A DNA stretch of 64,000 nt from Anniella stebbinsi (GCA_029215795.1 JARDYH010000004.1:201238017-201302016), one strand, 5' to 3'; positions 1 through 12,538 are shown, counted from the first letter of the stretch. Numbers and translations: made by a program. The notes: a model not told the origin generated them from the sequence alone.

Positions 1-59
1 AAAAGTATTGGGCAGACCCTGTATTTGGTAAGGGTATGGAACAGCATTCCCCATCCTGC

Positions 60-176
60 TGCCCTACAGGTGTTTAAGATGACAAGTCCCAGCATTCCTG
101 ACCATGGGACATACTGACTTGCAATGATGGGAGTTGTAGTCCAACACCTTTGGAGGGCACCAGGTTGGGGAAGGGC
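60..176. repeat. Interspersed repeat fragment, 'gggagttgtagtccaac' family
   Basis: This stretch contains the words gggagttgtagtccaacac and ggagggcaccaggttgggg. A second copy with both inverted arms lies at 5232-5360, so it is a dispersed palindromic repeat and not unique sequence. I do not assign a superfamily; a small DNA transposon is the likeliest parent. Confidence 0.45.
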
Positions 177-304
177 TGCTCTAAACAAAAAAGAGAAGTA
201 GGTGGCCCTAAATTGTTCGTGATCAGTTTTCCACAACCCCACAGTCACCTCTGCATATCATATTCTCCACCCTGTCCTCATGGTTTATCTGCTTTGGGAG
301 AATG

Positions 305-425
305 AGAATTTCACTTGCACTTTCTGCCTCCTTAGGGAGGATGTGGCGTTAAGGCTTGGGAGCCTTAACTCCCAATTTCCTTGCTTTTTGGTGCCTGGTT
401 GGAAACTGTAGAGCCTTAACATTGT
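305..425 (+). repeat. Dispersed repeat shared with the right end of the window
   Basis: The segment with gatgtggcgttaaggcttgg followed by an 'aactcccaatttc' word recurs at 62505-62640 (gatgtggcgttaaggcttgg, then 'aacacccaatttc'). The two copies differ by substitutions and small indels. No coding potential is evident and the family is not identified. Confidence 0.5.
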
Positions 426-589
426 TTTTGTAAACCGTAGGTTTTTTTGTTTAATGAATTTCATGGCTTTGTGTAACGGATGACTGGATTTTATACAGTT
501 GACAACCAAGCCAGCGTCAGCCAGGATGTTATACCATCTTGACATCCAATATAAAATCAAAGCTAGTGTTATGTGTTGAACTCACTTTT

Positions 590-1325
590 AACATTAATAA
601 ATCAACCAAAATGCTTGCATCTCCCTCATTTTTAGAGATAAAGAGATGAAACCTGGCATCATGGTAGTTCTTAAGTAGGGATATAGCTATGCCAAGTATG
701 AATCAGATCCGTTCATGCTTTGATTTTTAGAATGTTTTAAAGTTGAAACAGAAATCTCTTTGGGGTCCAGGACCTTGAGCAGTACAAGTTTTAAAAATGA
801 AATTAAAGATAAAGAGATGAAACTTGGCACCATGGTAGCTCTGAAGTAGGGATTTAGCCATGCCAAGTTGGAAGCAGATCTGTTCATCCCTTGATTTTTA
901 GAAATGTTTAAACTTCAATTAAATTTTTTAAATTAACTAAAATGCTTACAATTCCATCATTTTTAAAAATAAAGGGATGAATTGACAGCATGGTCGCTCT
1001 TAAGTAGGGATTGAGCCATGCCAAGTTGGAAGCAGATCTGTTTATGCCTTGAGTTTTAGGATTTTTTTTAAACTTCAAACCCAGTACTCCTCTTTGGGGT
1101 CTAGGGCCTTGAGCAGTACATTAAAAAAAATGAAAGTAAAGATGAAGAGATGAAACTTGGCACCATGGTACCTCATAAGTAAGGCTTTAGCCATGCCAAG
1201 TTGAAAGCAGATTGGTTCATGCCTTGAATTTTAGAAAAAAAAATGAAATCAAACTTTTAAAAAAACTATCCTAAAAATTAAGGCACAAACCGATCTGCTT
1301 CCAACTTGGCATGGCTCAATTCTAG
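590..1325 (+). repeat. Satellite-like tandem array with a dimeric (~332 bp) higher-order unit
   Basis: Four units begin at about 637, 808, 968 and 1141, each carrying 'agagatgaaacttggcacc', 'agccatgccaagttgg' and 'agcagatctgttcatgcc'. Units 1 and 3 follow an 'aaaatgcttgcat..catttttа'-type leader, whereas units 2 and 4 follow 'ctctttggggtc' and 'ccttgagcagtaca'. Monomers of 160-173 bp thus alternate in two types with a repeat of about 331-333 bp. At 1278-1325 the array closes with an inverted partial unit ('gatctgcttccaacttggc'). No ORF is credible here. Confidence 0.75.
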
Positions 1326-1954
1326 GGTGACCATTAGGGTGTGGCGTAGTGGCTAAAGTGTTGGACTGGGAGCTGGGAGATCTGGGTTCTACTCCCCAGT
1401 TAGCCGTGGAAACCCATTGGGTGACTTTGGGCCAGTTGCAGACTCTTAGCCCAACCCACCTGACAGGATTGCTGTTGTGAGGATAAAATGGAGCGGAGGA
1501 GGATTATGTATGCCACCTTGGGTTTCTTGGCAGAAAAAAAGGTGTGATATAAATGCAATAATAAATTTTTAAAAAAACTGTCATGATTTCCCCAGATTTC
1601 TCCTGGTTTTTGTTCTATCCTCGGTGTCAGGGGGGATTTTATGCAATAGTCTATAATGACCTGGAATTACACACTTTCCCTTTTAAGGCCACCACTAGTG
1701 TGGCGGGGGGAATGACATGCTTTCTGGAGGTGTGTCATTCTCTCCCACTGCTCCAATCAAGGCCTTAAAATGGAAAAACGTGTCATTCCCAGGCATTATA
1801 GAAAAAGGCCTGATTGGAGCAGTGGGGTGGGGGTGAGAATGACATGCTTTCCCCTCCTCCGCTCCAATTGGGGACTTTAAGGTGGCCCCAGAAAGCCATT
1901 TTCCTGCCCCCCCACTAGGTGTCCTCTTTTTTGGTTTCCCAAATATGGTCACCC
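1325..1954. mobile_element. TA-flanked inverted-repeat DNA element (GGGTGACCA termini) with nested SINE
   Basis: Left end TA+GGGTGACCAT (1323-1334) and right end ATGGTCACCC+TA (1945-1956) are perfect inverted repeats with a TA on each side, the target-duplication size of the Tc1/mariner superfamily. A SINE sits just inside the left terminus. The remaining interior has no transposase. The same termini occur at 5752-6055 and, decayed, at 2803-3112. Superfamily placement is inferred from TSD size only. Confidence 0.55.
1337..1572 (+). mobile_element. tRNA-derived SINE, copy 1
   Basis: The head has an A-box-like 'gtagtggctaaagtgttgg' and a B-box-like 'gggttctactccc', followed by the conserved 'gggtgactttgggccagt', 'gttgtgaggataaaatgg' and a 'gatataaatgcaataataaa' tail. 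This is the organisation of squamate tRNA-derived SINEs. It lies inside the 1325-1954 element and is therefore younger. Confidence 0.8.
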
Positions 1955-2684
1955 TACTCAGTTCTTGCACAGGCTGCATTTCCATCCCTAGATATTTACT
2001 CAAAAGTAAGACTCATTGAATTTCCTTGGTTCTTGAAAAGCAACACACTTGCTGTTAGATTTGCCAGTCTTAGAATTCTATGTGTGCTATGAATGCCTGC
2101 TCTGCCTGTCCCTATAGTTTCCTGCAAGGTCCAGCCAGGGGAAGCCAGTAAATTAAACCCAGGGGTGGAGGGTGGGATTCCCTCAGGTTCATCTGACAGC
2201 ATGGACCTTCCAGGAGTGTTGAGGCTGGATTTCTGGCAGACCCAGCCAGGCAACTTTATGGCTTGTTAGTCCCTCCATTTGGTAGCCCGCAGAGTACCTG
2301 CCTCATAAGGCAAATGGCCACATGAGAACTGTTATTATGGCCTGCTACTTTGTTTGTCTTTAGTAGTCTGTGGTCCAGATCTCTTCAGAAGGGGGAATAG
2401 TGTTTTGTGGTTGGGGTCAGTCTAAATTATCTCTAGGGATCCCTTACTCAGTGCCTCTGATAGCAAAGAGATTGAGGATTTTCCCCAACTCTGTTACTCT
2501 TGAAGTTACTAGGCCTGTTGAAAATAGATTTTATAACATAAGCATGAAAACAGTGAATACCCCTTTTAACTTATTAAACCAATGAAAACATGCCACACAA
2601 GAAGTCTTAAGATATGAATGGTTTATAAAGAAAAGTAAATGCAAAAGAACATCAGATGCAGAAGTGAAATCTGAAACATTACTA

Positions 2685-2711
2685 CTACTACTACTAGTAG
2701 TAGTAGTAGTA
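2685..2711. repeat. (ACT)n(AGT)n self-complementary microsatellite
   Basis: A run of ACT triplets switches to AGT triplets, making a perfect short palindrome immediately 5' of the palindromic element at 2803-3112. Confidence 0.9.
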
Positions 2712-2802
2712 TCCTGCCTTTTGCCCAATGCTGGGCCTTAGGGCAGCCTTACAAAACTAAAACATATACAGCTAAAACCTATAAATAGGAATATACTATA
2801 TA

Positions 2803-3112
2803 CCATATGAAAAGGAGGACAGGGCTCATGTAACTTTAACAGTTGTAGAGAAAAGGGGATTTCAGCCAGTGTTATTTGTATGCAATTAGTTCCTGGTGAA
2901 ATTCCCTCTTCATCACAACAGTTAAAGTTGCAGGGGCCCTGCCTTCTTTTGTATATGGTCACTCTAGTATAGTGTCTGCAACTTTAACTGTTGTGATGAA
3001 GAGGGAATTTCACCAGGGACTAATTGCATACAAATAACACTGGCTGAAATTCCCTTTTCTCTACAACTGTTAAAGTTACAGGAGCCCTGTCCTCCTTTTC
3101 ATATGGTCAGCC
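2803..3112. mobile_element. Palindromic DNA element, GGGTGACCA family (decayed left terminus)
   Basis: The left arm from 'ccatatgaaaaggaggaca' to about 2955 is the reverse complement of the right arm ending 'tgtcctccttttcatatgg'. An inner inverted repeat (ttcctggtgaaattccctc and its complement) is nested within. The right end reads GGTCAGCC+TA, one change from the GGTCACCC of the 5752-6055 copy. No ORF; a non-autonomous fold-back element, about 310 bp. Confidence 0.75.
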
Positions 3113-3114
3113 TA

Positions 3115-4449
3115 AATATACAAAAGTTAAAAATATAATTAAATACTTTTCAATATTAAAGCATTTAAAACATTTTAAATACATAACAATTTAAAAGTCA
3201 AAGGTATAGACAGAGGTCCAGATTATTTGCCAAAGGCCTGCTGGAACAAAAAAGGGTTTGTCTGCATCCAAAAACACATCAAGGAGGGAGCCAGTGTAGA
3301 CTGCAAGGATTAGAAAGAAAAACCATGTGTGTACACTATGCAAAATAAACGACAGCTCAACTGTTTCTAAACCTTATTAGAAAAACAGGGTGACTAGGCC
3401 GAAACCAATGTTGTAGGCCCAGAAGCACTTTGAAAGGTTTCAACGTTGTACTTAAAACTTAACACCGGCCCAAACTAATTAAATGAAGTGTTTGAAGCTT
3501 TCAACTTATAGCAGTATGGACCAAACTCTTAGAAAAGAGGGAAGGAGCACTGTGTGTGTATGGGGTGGGGGGGGGGATAGAAAGAAAGGTATAGCTACCT
3601 ATTCCCAGGAGAGATCTGAAGATCAGGTTGTCATGGATCCAGAGGAACCACACCCTGCTTCACCAGGGAGCAAAAGAGCAAACTGGCCTTATGAAGATAG
3701 CCCAAAATACTCTCAGAGCCCAAGAAATACATGTTCCAGAAGAGAAAAGAGAAACTCTTCTTCTTCACTCAAAAGGTCTGTGCTTTAGGGGCAGCGGCCA
3801 TTTCACTCACCCACCCCACATTCTAAGGCAGGAGGAGGGTGGAGAGCGACGCTACTGAGCGTGTGTCAGTGTCGCGTTATGAGGGAAGATGGCCGCCTCA
3901 CTGACTTGAATGAGAGGTTAAAATAGTCCTTAAAAGTCAACCGAAGGGAATTTTAAAAAAATGAAAAGCTTTCCATCAACTACAGTCCAGGAGGAAGAAG
4001 ACCCCACCACTGGATTAGTTAATAAGGCTCTAGAAATTATGCAAATTGAGAGCACAAAAAGTCTCAACACGGAAGTAAATTTTACAAAAGCAGGGAGAGA
4101 GGTTTGTATTCCTTTTCTACCTTAAACTTCTCTCCTTCCCTCAATCTTTCACCAATCTTCTTGAAATTTTCAGGTAATGTAAAACAAACATTTCTTTCTG
4201 GCACCTGTAAATTTCAGAAAGGTTGATGAAACATTTTCGATTTTATGGCTGTTAGAATGGCCCCCCTCCAATTATCACTTTAACATGGCGGAATGTGTTT
4301 TTTACTGACGGCCCTTAACAATGGAGGCACGGCTGTGCCTCCATTAATAACATCTCTAAATCAATAAAGTTGTGGCCTACTTTAAACCCAAGAACTGTGT
4401 CTGCCTCTTTTTTACCAATGCAAAGAACAGCATGGGCCATTTTGCACAA
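3115..4449. other. No gene recognised
   Basis: AT-rich sequence with a poly-G tract near 3566 and scattered homopolymers. Short ORFs here lack domain-like composition. Nothing further can be supported. Confidence 0.6.
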
Positions 4450-4725
4450 TCAAACAGCCCACTGTAGCTTATTTAAGCCGTGATGGCCTGTGGTATATGT
4501 GGGCAGCCATTTTGAATATTCAAGCCTCGCAGTTTGTCATGTCATGTAAACACAGGAGGTGAGGGATGTGTGATGGTTTAACAGTCCATGCATAATCCAT
4601 GGCCCATTCTAGAATTATGTGAGGATTTTAACTCTTGCATAACTCCCGCCATCTGGGTTCGGTCAACATGACATATTGAAATACACGCTGTGGCTTAAAC
4701 AAGCCACGGTGGGCAGCAGTAATCG
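4450..4725. repeat. Inverted-repeat element with hairpin-bearing arms
   Basis: 'cagcccactgtagcttattt' near 4456 pairs with the complement of 'aagccacggtgggcagc' near 4702-4718, giving imperfect terminal inverted repeats about 250 bp apart. Each arm itself contains a GCTT..AAGC palindrome. It resembles a short hAT- or Harbinger-type MITE, but a target duplication was not established. Confidence 0.4.
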
Positions 4726-5231
4726 TGTGAACTGTATCACTCTTTGCAATATCAAAAGAAACAAACACTTTTATACTTGGAATTTTCATTCAGAGGTCTC
4801 ATGGAGGATCTCAAAGCATTGTTAAATTATATCAGCTTTAGTGAATGATACACACCCAAAATTTATTGCATCAGAAGGTCAGGTGTTTAATGCTTTTAAT
4901 GAATAGCAAATTTAAATTATTGGAAGTAGTAAGTTAGTGTCTCATAATTTTCTCCCTTCACAGGTTGTCTTGCATAGGTATGGGCTGAACAGGAAGTCAG
5001 AGGGAGGGCTAGTATAATGACCAGGAAACATTTCCTATGTACTTTGGGGGGGGGGACCTCCCAAAATATGAAGGAAAATAATTTAACACCCATAACCCAC
5101 AGCTTCCATGAAATGGCCATGGGGACAAAGGACTATGCTTGAGCACTGCTGTCATGCTGCCAGTGAGGACGGGCAGCAGAGAGAGCAGCATGTAGCTATG
5201 AGCTTGCAGCCGTACACCAGCAGTTACAGCA

Positions 5232-5360
5232 TGTTGGTCAACTTGTAGGCCAAAACATCTGGAGGGCCACAACTCCCATCAGTTTGAGCCAGCCTAGCCA
5301 ATGGTGAGGGATCATGGGAGCTGTAGGCCAACATTTCTGGATGGTCACAAATTGCCCAGT
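5232..5360. repeat. Palindromic repeat, 'ggagttgtagtccaac' family, both arms
   Basis: The words 'aacatctggagggccacaac' and 'aactcccatcag' are followed about 50 bp on by 'atgggagctgtaggccaac', an inverted arrangement of the same family seen at 60-176. Confidence 0.5.
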
Positions 5361-5751
5361 CCAGAGCTAAAGCAAAGGGAAACATGTGACCTGCTGTTGG
5401 CATGCCCTAGGCCCAAACAGGCCTAATATATCTTTTCACCTTTCACAGATTGCCCCTGCACAGTTTAAAGGACAGAAAGGGGGCATTCAGCAGTATCCAA
5501 GGCGACACACATGCTGATGCAAATTATGCTGTGGTAGGGTAAGCAATCTGCAGCTCAACACCAATAGTATTTGTTGGTGTGGCAGGTTTTCTGGGGAGAT
5601 ACCAGCAAGAGCAGCCAATGCCATGTGGCCACTGTATCCTAAGCTTTCTGGGCACAGATGCTGACTCTTTTCCTCTGGTCCTGTGGAGCTGCCTGGTATG
5701 AAGAAAGACTGTCAGGCAGGAGCTGTTGCTTTAAGCTGCTAGGATTAATTA

Positions 5752-6055
5752 GGGTGACCACATGGAAAGGAGGACAGGGCTCCTGTGTCTTTAACAGTTG
5801 TGTAGAAAAGGGAATTTCAACAGGTGTCATTTGTATGCATGCAGCACCTGGTGAAATTCCCTCCTCATCACAACAGGTAAAGCTGCAGGACCCCTGCTCT
5901 CTTTTGTATCTGGTCACTAGAGTATAGCTCCTGCAGCTTTACCTGTTGTGATGAAGAGGGAATTTCACCAGGTGCTGCATGCATACAAATGACACCTGCT
6001 GAATTTCCCTTTTCAATACAACTGTTATACTGTCCTCCTTTCCTTATGGTCACCC
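5752..6055. mobile_element. Palindromic DNA element, GGGTGACCA family, complete copy
   Basis: TA+GGGTGACCA at 5750-5760 and GGTCACCC+TA at 6048-6057 bound a 304-bp fold-back element. The inner arms 'aattccctcctcatcacaac' and 'gttgtgatgaagagggaatt' are inverted copies. It is homologous throughout to 2803-3112. No coding capacity; the TA duplication suggests Tc1/mariner-type mobilisation. Confidence 0.75.
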
Positions 6056-6057
6056 TA

Positions 6058-9000
6058 GATAAATGCCTTGTGGTGGCATAAAGTACGGGAATTGGTCCCA
6101 GATGAGTAATATTGTTAGGCATGTGTTCTGTGAGTACAACTTGACCGAATCGGACCCAGAATAAATAGGATGTCCATCTAAGTGCACGTGATCTCTCTGA
6201 GCGGATTACTTTCAGTGGAGAGTGTGGTCCCATGGAAAATGCAATTTGATTCACACTCAAATATGGATGCTAACTGCAATGAACTTTCAGTGAAATGCAT
6301 ACTCAGCTGCACATTTAAATGCAAATTCCCTTGACAGTTTATCATAGGTAGACAGCACCCGCATTCAGATGGGATGTATATCCAGGTGTACATTCCACTG
6401 AAAGCATTGCAGTGCAAATAGATATACTTAGAGCCTAACTACACGTTATTTAAAATGTGTCCCTTGTAGTGATATCAGGTTTAAAAGAAATAGCGTGTGC
6501 CTTAACCTCCCCTCGCCCTGACCCCCCCCTCCAGTGCTGTAAATGGCGCTTGACTCCTTTTTTAAAAAAGTGGGGCTGGGGGAAAAGTCTGTGATTAAGA
6601 TATGGAGCTCCATCACACCAGCGATTTAGTGCACTCTTCCCATGCCTGGTGTGAGGATTTGCTGCACGGTACTCACATGAATCCGTGCCTATCCTGCTGA
6701 CACCCCACCTCTTCCCCAGCCTTTCCTAGAATGCTAAATGTCTGGATTATTTTCCCTAAATGCATTGAATGTGCCCTAAGCCTCCGTGTAGTTTTAAAGG
6801 AACTGGGGGATTGAATGGATTGCATCAGGTCCTGGCAGGGAAAAGCGATCTCTCCCAGCAGCCGGCTCCAAGCCTTAAACCCAAACCTTGCATCCCAGGT
6901 TTGAAAGCCTTTTTTAAAATCATACAATGCCTGAATCTCTGCAGAGACAGGATTGTACTCCCTTGATGCCCCCAAAGAGCCAGACTAAAGGGTCGTTCCA
7001 TTTTTGCCCAGCAGAAAGGTGATCTGGTTGAAGTAATCTGACAGGACCTGACTGGAGGGAGAAAGAGAAGGGGAGGGGTGGAGCGGGAGCGGGAGCGGAG
7101 GAGCAAAAGAGCAGCTATTCAGCTTGACACGTTTCTGCCTTAGAGGTAAAAAATGCGGAGGCAAACCGGGGGAAAAATTAGGTGTGATGGAGGTCATGAT
7201 CTATCAGTGATGATTAAAGACAATGTGCATTTCCCCTTCTCTGTGATGAATTCCTGGTTTAGTCCACTGAACTCAGTGGTAGCATTTCTTGTAAGAATGG
7301 AGTTGAATTAAGCCTTGTCTACTTGGCTTTTCCATAAAAACCAGATAAATTTCTCTATGTGGCTTGAGTTTGACATCTGACACCAAAAATGAAACTTTAT
7401 GACAGAGTATTCTGTCTGCAATCTTTGCTCTCTTTTTTCCCTCTGTACACTTTGGTATGTAGGTAAGCCACATGCCAGATTAAATTAAATGAGAATTCAT
7501 AGATTGACTTTTTTTTAAAAAATATAATTAACTGGCTTCTTGCCATCATGTGAGTGTCAAAGGTGCAGGCCAGCTGAATTTTCTTTTCCTCGGTGGATGC
7601 AGAGCTGTTTTCCTATCTACGCTTCTGTTGATCTAGTACATGGAAGGACTTTCAAGGCGCATCTTAGGAAAATGATAATATAAATTCATTGCATTTTTAT
7701 ATAGTGCTCCAAAAAGCTGCAGATCTAGGAGCTGTTTTAGGAGGTTATACAGAGGTTAACCAGATAAATCTAAAATTATTGCCATAAATAAATCAAAGAA
7801 CAGCCAGCAACGGAAATGGATGAGACTTCTGGAAACATTTCCCAGTGTTAATGTTTCATAAACTTTCTGTCTGAGATATCTTGATTTGTGTGGATTTATA
7901 AGCCTGATTTTAAAGTAGTTTTTTTTGTAGACTTCATCTTCAAGAAAGCTATCTAAACGAAAAGCAAAGGGGCATATTACTGTCGTCTGTCTGTGAGAAT
8001 TAATGTTTATGCTGTTGAAAAGAAATATTCAACTTTTGCATATTAGGTATTTCAGTAAACTAAAGAAATGGAATGGAATGCTAAGAAATTTGGGGATGTG
8101 TGAATGGATTTTTGCCCCTTCCAAGTGGTTTTAACTGACATGTTTTGAATCAAGTATAATGAATATACACACAAGGAATAATTTTTCATGTAGAAGTGGC
8201 TAACTGAAAGATCTAAAGAAGGTTTTATATAACATAAACCTGCACTGATTTAATTCCTCTCCTTTCAAGCAACACATATATTAATGCCAATTATTTTGGC
8301 AGTTAATTATGGTATGCCAGTGCCAACAAAGACTGCAGAAGTCAGCCCCCAAAGAGAATAATTGTCTTACGCATACTTGCTCAGAGTCACATTTCTTTTT
8401 CGCCAGCTTCAACCCAGTTTGTTCGTTTGTCTAAAATCGTCCTTAAGTTTCAACCATTCACTCCACCTTTGTGGTTTAAAATAGTTGTGCAAAATAAGAA
8501 AAAAGTGGTTTTCCTTTCATAAAATGTTTCAGTGCCTGCTCACCACCACACTTTTAGTCAGTTTGGAAAATGGCTATCTTTGGGCCAAAACAGATGTGAT
8601 TTTATTCCGGCAGTTAGAAATTACGTGAACGTTTTTAAAAGAAGAAAATAGCAAATGTGGGCTCCGCTATTTGCATTGGTACCATAGAATGGGGGAAGGG
8701 TTAGGGCATTACTAAACGCTCATCTGGAGAACCCCCTGTGCCCTGTATTTTCGCATCAACCTTGCACTGGGATCTGTCTGCTAACTATGCCCACTCTCTT
8801 AATCTGAACTAAAGCCACCACTGACACATGGACAAACAACAGTGGTGACATCGGAGCAAAGTAAAAACTTGCAGAAAAATGACACACTGAAAATGTGCAA
8901 CTTCGCTGGGAATAGTACGATGTGGCTGCAAGTTGGGGGCTGCGTCATATAAACAATGGAGCGCAAATGCGCAGCCACAACAGAGTACAGACAAGCTCTT

Positions 9001-9880
9001 GTATCCGTGGAGGCTTTCCACACAATTTTAAATGCTGAAGAATCAGTATAATACAGTTACGTAACAGAGGTAATGGAGCGGTAGTTTGCAATGTACTTTC
9101 AAGAATAATTCAATAACCAAAGGTTTTCAGATCTTTTCCATGTTGACTTTCTTCCTGTTTTTTTTAAGGACCAAAGTAGGCTTTAGTGGCACTGTGTGAT
9201 GACCAGAAATCCTACATACTGATAGCAAACTCATTATCTGCATAGGAATCCTGATGTAACCAAAGCAGCAGCAGCAGCATTCACGCACAAGAGTGAAGTA
9301 TGTCCAGGCTTATGGAAACCCTAAGGTTTGCAGAAATACAAAATAACTTTTAGGGGGGGAAATGCTAAAGATAGGGGGACCCTCCAAAACAGATGAGAGT
9401 GGATAGAACATGTTCAATGAGCATGGGATGCTGAGTGTCTGGGGAGAAAACCAGGGGAAGAGTTAATGGGATGGAAAATCCTGGAAAAGGGCATGGCTGC
9501 TGGCTGGCGCCCTGAACAGGGTTAGGGTTGTTGCAGGTCCGATTTGTATTTGCATTTTGATCTTACTAGTCCTCTCAGTGTCTTTCCATATTCCATGCAT
9601 GTCTTTTGCTTCTTTAGGTGAAAACTTTCCCCCCCTTTTAACACTGGAACACCCCCCTAGAATCAATACTCTACTGTAACTAAGCCTAAATATACGCAAC
9701 AGAAATAATTGCATATCCTTCTCCTGTTTACGCTTATCTCAATTTCCTTCCGCTTCCTCTGTTGCTTCCCTAGTGTCTATTTTTAGATGGTAAGTGCCTT
9801 GGGCTAGAGACTTGTCATCTCATTCTTTGTAAAATGTAATTTACATAGATTATGCTATTTAAATAAATAATGTGAAAGTA
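6058..9880. other. No gene recognised; unique-looking sequence
   Basis: This 3.8-kb stretch shows no coding ORF with domain character, no tandem array and no recognisable transposon. A purine-rich stretch lies near 7040-7110 and a C-rich stretch near 6505-6535. If host regulatory sequence exists in the window this is a plausible place, but I see no specific evidence. Confidence 0.5.
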
Positions 9881-9881
9881 A

Positions 9882-10095
9882 ATTACAGTGTAATTCTAAG
9901 CATATTTACTCAGAAATAAATTCCCATGTGTTAGATGGGACTTACTCCCAGTTACATATGAATAGGATTGCCGCCTTAGGATCCTAAAATATTAATGCTA
10001 CATCCCTATAGCCACTTACCTGGGAATAACCCCCAATGAACTCAATGGCACTTATTTTTTAGTAGACATGCATAGGATTGCACCTTATGATGATA
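9882..10095. repeat. Palindromic 'gcataggattgca / gggacttactccca' repeat copies
   Basis: Contains 'gtaattctaagcatatttac', 'gggacttactcccag' and 'atgcataggattgcacctta', the alternating words of a common reptile short palindromic repeat. Related copies lie at 11640-11785, 18164-18200, 60725-60985 and 61605-61825. The superfamily is not assigned. Confidence 0.55.
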
Positions 10096-11375
10096 AAGGA
10101 AACCACTTTCAAGAAGCTCCACCTGGGGCCCTCCTGATCACACTATATTCCTTACAATCCTAGTAGTAGCCAGTTTATGAATTCTGCATCCAATTAAGCT
10201 TGAAATGTTCAACCAGTAGCCTATTGTCATACTCAGACCAGGCAATGTAATTTAGGAAACAGAACTTTAAAAATAGCTGTATACCATACTTTTTGATCTT
10301 TCCATAAAGGCTGATTTGTTTGTTTCCACTGTAGACCTTCATAAAGGCCAGGAATGAGACCAGGGCACTCACAGGAGAAGAAAGCATGTGAAAGTGGAGA
10401 GAAATCTGGGTTGGGGAACGAAAAAGAGAGACCAATATGGCTGTGAAACAAACAAGGGCTGATATAATGTAGAAGATCTGAGGCCAAGGAATATTCTTGC
10501 ATAGCTTGTGGCTGCAAACAAGAAGAGAGGTAATGATGAACTACAAGCAGTCACAGAATAGGATGGAGCAAGACTTTTTGAGGCTACCTTGACCCAGGAA
10601 GAACACTGGTTGCAAAAGGATGTGGTGGCTTAGTGAGGAGATCATGATGTGCTCTCACAAGTACCTAAGTTCAAGGTTCCACAAAGCCCAAGAGCAAGAT
10701 GAGAGCAAGCCTACAAATAGACTTAGAATATAATTCTGAAACCTGATCAACCATAGTCAGCCCCTTAGTTATAAGCTGGTCCTCTCTACATGCCAATGCT
10801 GACTCCATGTTATGACTCCCTCCCTCAATGAGTCTATTTTGTCACCACCATTGCCACCTCCTCCTCTCTTTCATCATTGCTACCACTTGCTTGCTTGACA
10901 GGCAGAGACCCAGTGAGCAAGTAGGCAGTGGGTCAGAGTGAGAGACAACTGAACAAACACGTTACAATGGTGAAGAGGAGAAGCAAGTCGAGGGGCCTCC
11001 TCTCAGGGCCCCCCTCCAGGGTCTGGGCCCTCAGCAGGTGCCCAACAATGCCTACATTTGACGCCCACCCTGCTAAATGCTTTCTGATTTTCTGACTGAG
11101 AATTAATTTTTAGAAAATAATTCTGCAAGGTTTCTCCTCAAGGGTACTTTTATTCCTTCTCTCTTGCTGAACTAAAAGAAAAGAATTACTCTCTTAGAAA
11201 TAAAAAAACCAACCCTCCCTAAAAGCAACCTGTAAAATTTCTAATCTCATATAGAGTGCTGATACTCTCTATATGACAAGGAATTGTCTCCAAGAAAAAT
11301 GGCTCAGATTTAGTATGCATAACATAATAAAAAACCTAGTAAAATTCCAAGACAAAATTTTATGTCTTTAAGACT
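10096..11375. other. No gene recognised
   Basis: No credible ORF, array or transposon terminus was seen in this stretch. Confidence 0.5.
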
Positions 11376-11590
11376 ATGGCTCCTGGAATGTAGTGGTTAG
11401 AGTGTTGGCCTGGAACTCAGGAAATCCAAGTTTTCTAGTCCCCTCACTGGTTAATTTCTGGCCAGTCAGTCTCAGTCTAACCTACCTCACAGGGACGTTG
11501 TAAGGACAAAATGGAGAGGAGGACCGTGGGTCTCCTGCAAGAGAGAAACAAACATAATAAAAACATAACAAAAAAAGAAAACAAACAAGC
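11376..11590 (+). mobile_element. tRNA-derived SINE, copy 2 (diverged)
   Basis: 'tgtagtggttagagtgttgg', 'tctagtcccctcactgg', 'ggccagtcagtctcagtcta' and 'gttgtaaggacaaaatggag' follow the order of copy 1. The tail is degraded, so this is an older copy. Confidence 0.65.
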
Positions 11591-11639
11591 TCCACTCAAG
11601 TGATTACTCCCAAGCAAGTATATATATGATTGCAGTAAC

Positions 11640-11785
11640 ACATCTGGATACTATCCAAAATTAAGTCCACTGAATTCAATGTGATTTACTCCTAGGTAAG
11701 TATGCACACTACTGTAGTCTAATCTACCTTTGTTTACTCAGAGGTAAATTGTAGTGTGTTCAATTGGATTTACTCCCCAGTAATG
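11640..11785. repeat. Palindromic 'tccactgaattcaatg / gatttactcc' repeat
   Basis: Two words of the family described at 9882-10095 recur here in direct and inverted orientation ('gtgatttactcctaggtaag', 'attggatttactccccag'). Confidence 0.5.
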
Positions 11786-12187
11786 GGAATAGCATTAGGT
11801 GTGATGAAAGGTATTAATTTAAATTGGTTTGGGGGGGGTCTGACTCTGCACAGCAGCCGACTATAAATTGCTCAGCTGCAAAAATATGGTTAATCGCTCC
11901 ACTTTAGCCCCTTGGACTTCCAGTTCCAAGGGAACCCCGTAGAAAACCTGCCACGCCCAGGACATCTTGGACATATTACAAGCCATCCCGTGGAGGGGTT
12001 GTTCCAAAGAGAGAAAAAATGGGGGAGGAGTTTTGAGTTGAATTTGCAGCCAGAGGAATCAAAGATACTACAAGCTTGAGAAATATGTCACTGTGGTATT
12101 TAAAATATAACAGCTTGATATCCATAGTGAAGAGTTTTGGTTTAACGAGTTTTTTGTAACCCCCCCCCCCTTCATTCTTGACTTGGG

Positions 12188-12538
12188 CCTCCTCCACACG
12201 GGGCGTTTAATGAGCCTTGAAGGCTCATTATAAATTTTACCTACACACGAGCGGAGCGCAAAACGGGCGTACAGGCGCGTTATCTCCCCGATAATGCGCA
12301 TTTTCGAACGCGCGTTAAATAGCGACTTTTATTTTGCTCCGGCCGTTAAAGCGCATTTTCGCTGTGTGAACAAGCGATTATGCGCATTAACTACCTGGAA
12401 AGCGCTTTTTGGGCATCTTTTAATGCGCTTCGCCGCTTCCCGCCGCCTCCCGTGCAGAGGGATTGTGAGTAAATGCGCCTCCGCGATAATGCGCATAATC
12501 GCGGAACCAGGCGCAAAGGCGCATTCTTGTGGAGGGGG
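12188..12538. mobile_element. CpG-rich non-autonomous inverted-repeat element, GCGCATTA-word type, copy 1
   Basis: Ends 'cctcctccacac' and (complement) 'ccccctccacaa' are inverted repeats bounding 351 bp. Flanks gacttggg / gccttggt match at 6 of 8 positions, hinting at a hAT-type 8-bp duplication. The interior repeats the self-complementary word TGCGCA in many contexts ('gataatgcgcattttcg', 'gattatgcgcattaac', 'gataatgcgcataatc'). Homologous to 16504-16854. A 123-codon ORF through it is not credible. Confidence 0.7.

Noticed and set aside
1337..1420. tRNA gene
   Set aside because: The A- and B-box-like words belong to SINE heads; no complete cloverleaf with acceptor stem is formed.
6673..7106. 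Overlapping ORFs of 65-100 codons on both strands
   Set aside because: No codon or domain signal and strong overlap on opposite strands; treated as chance.
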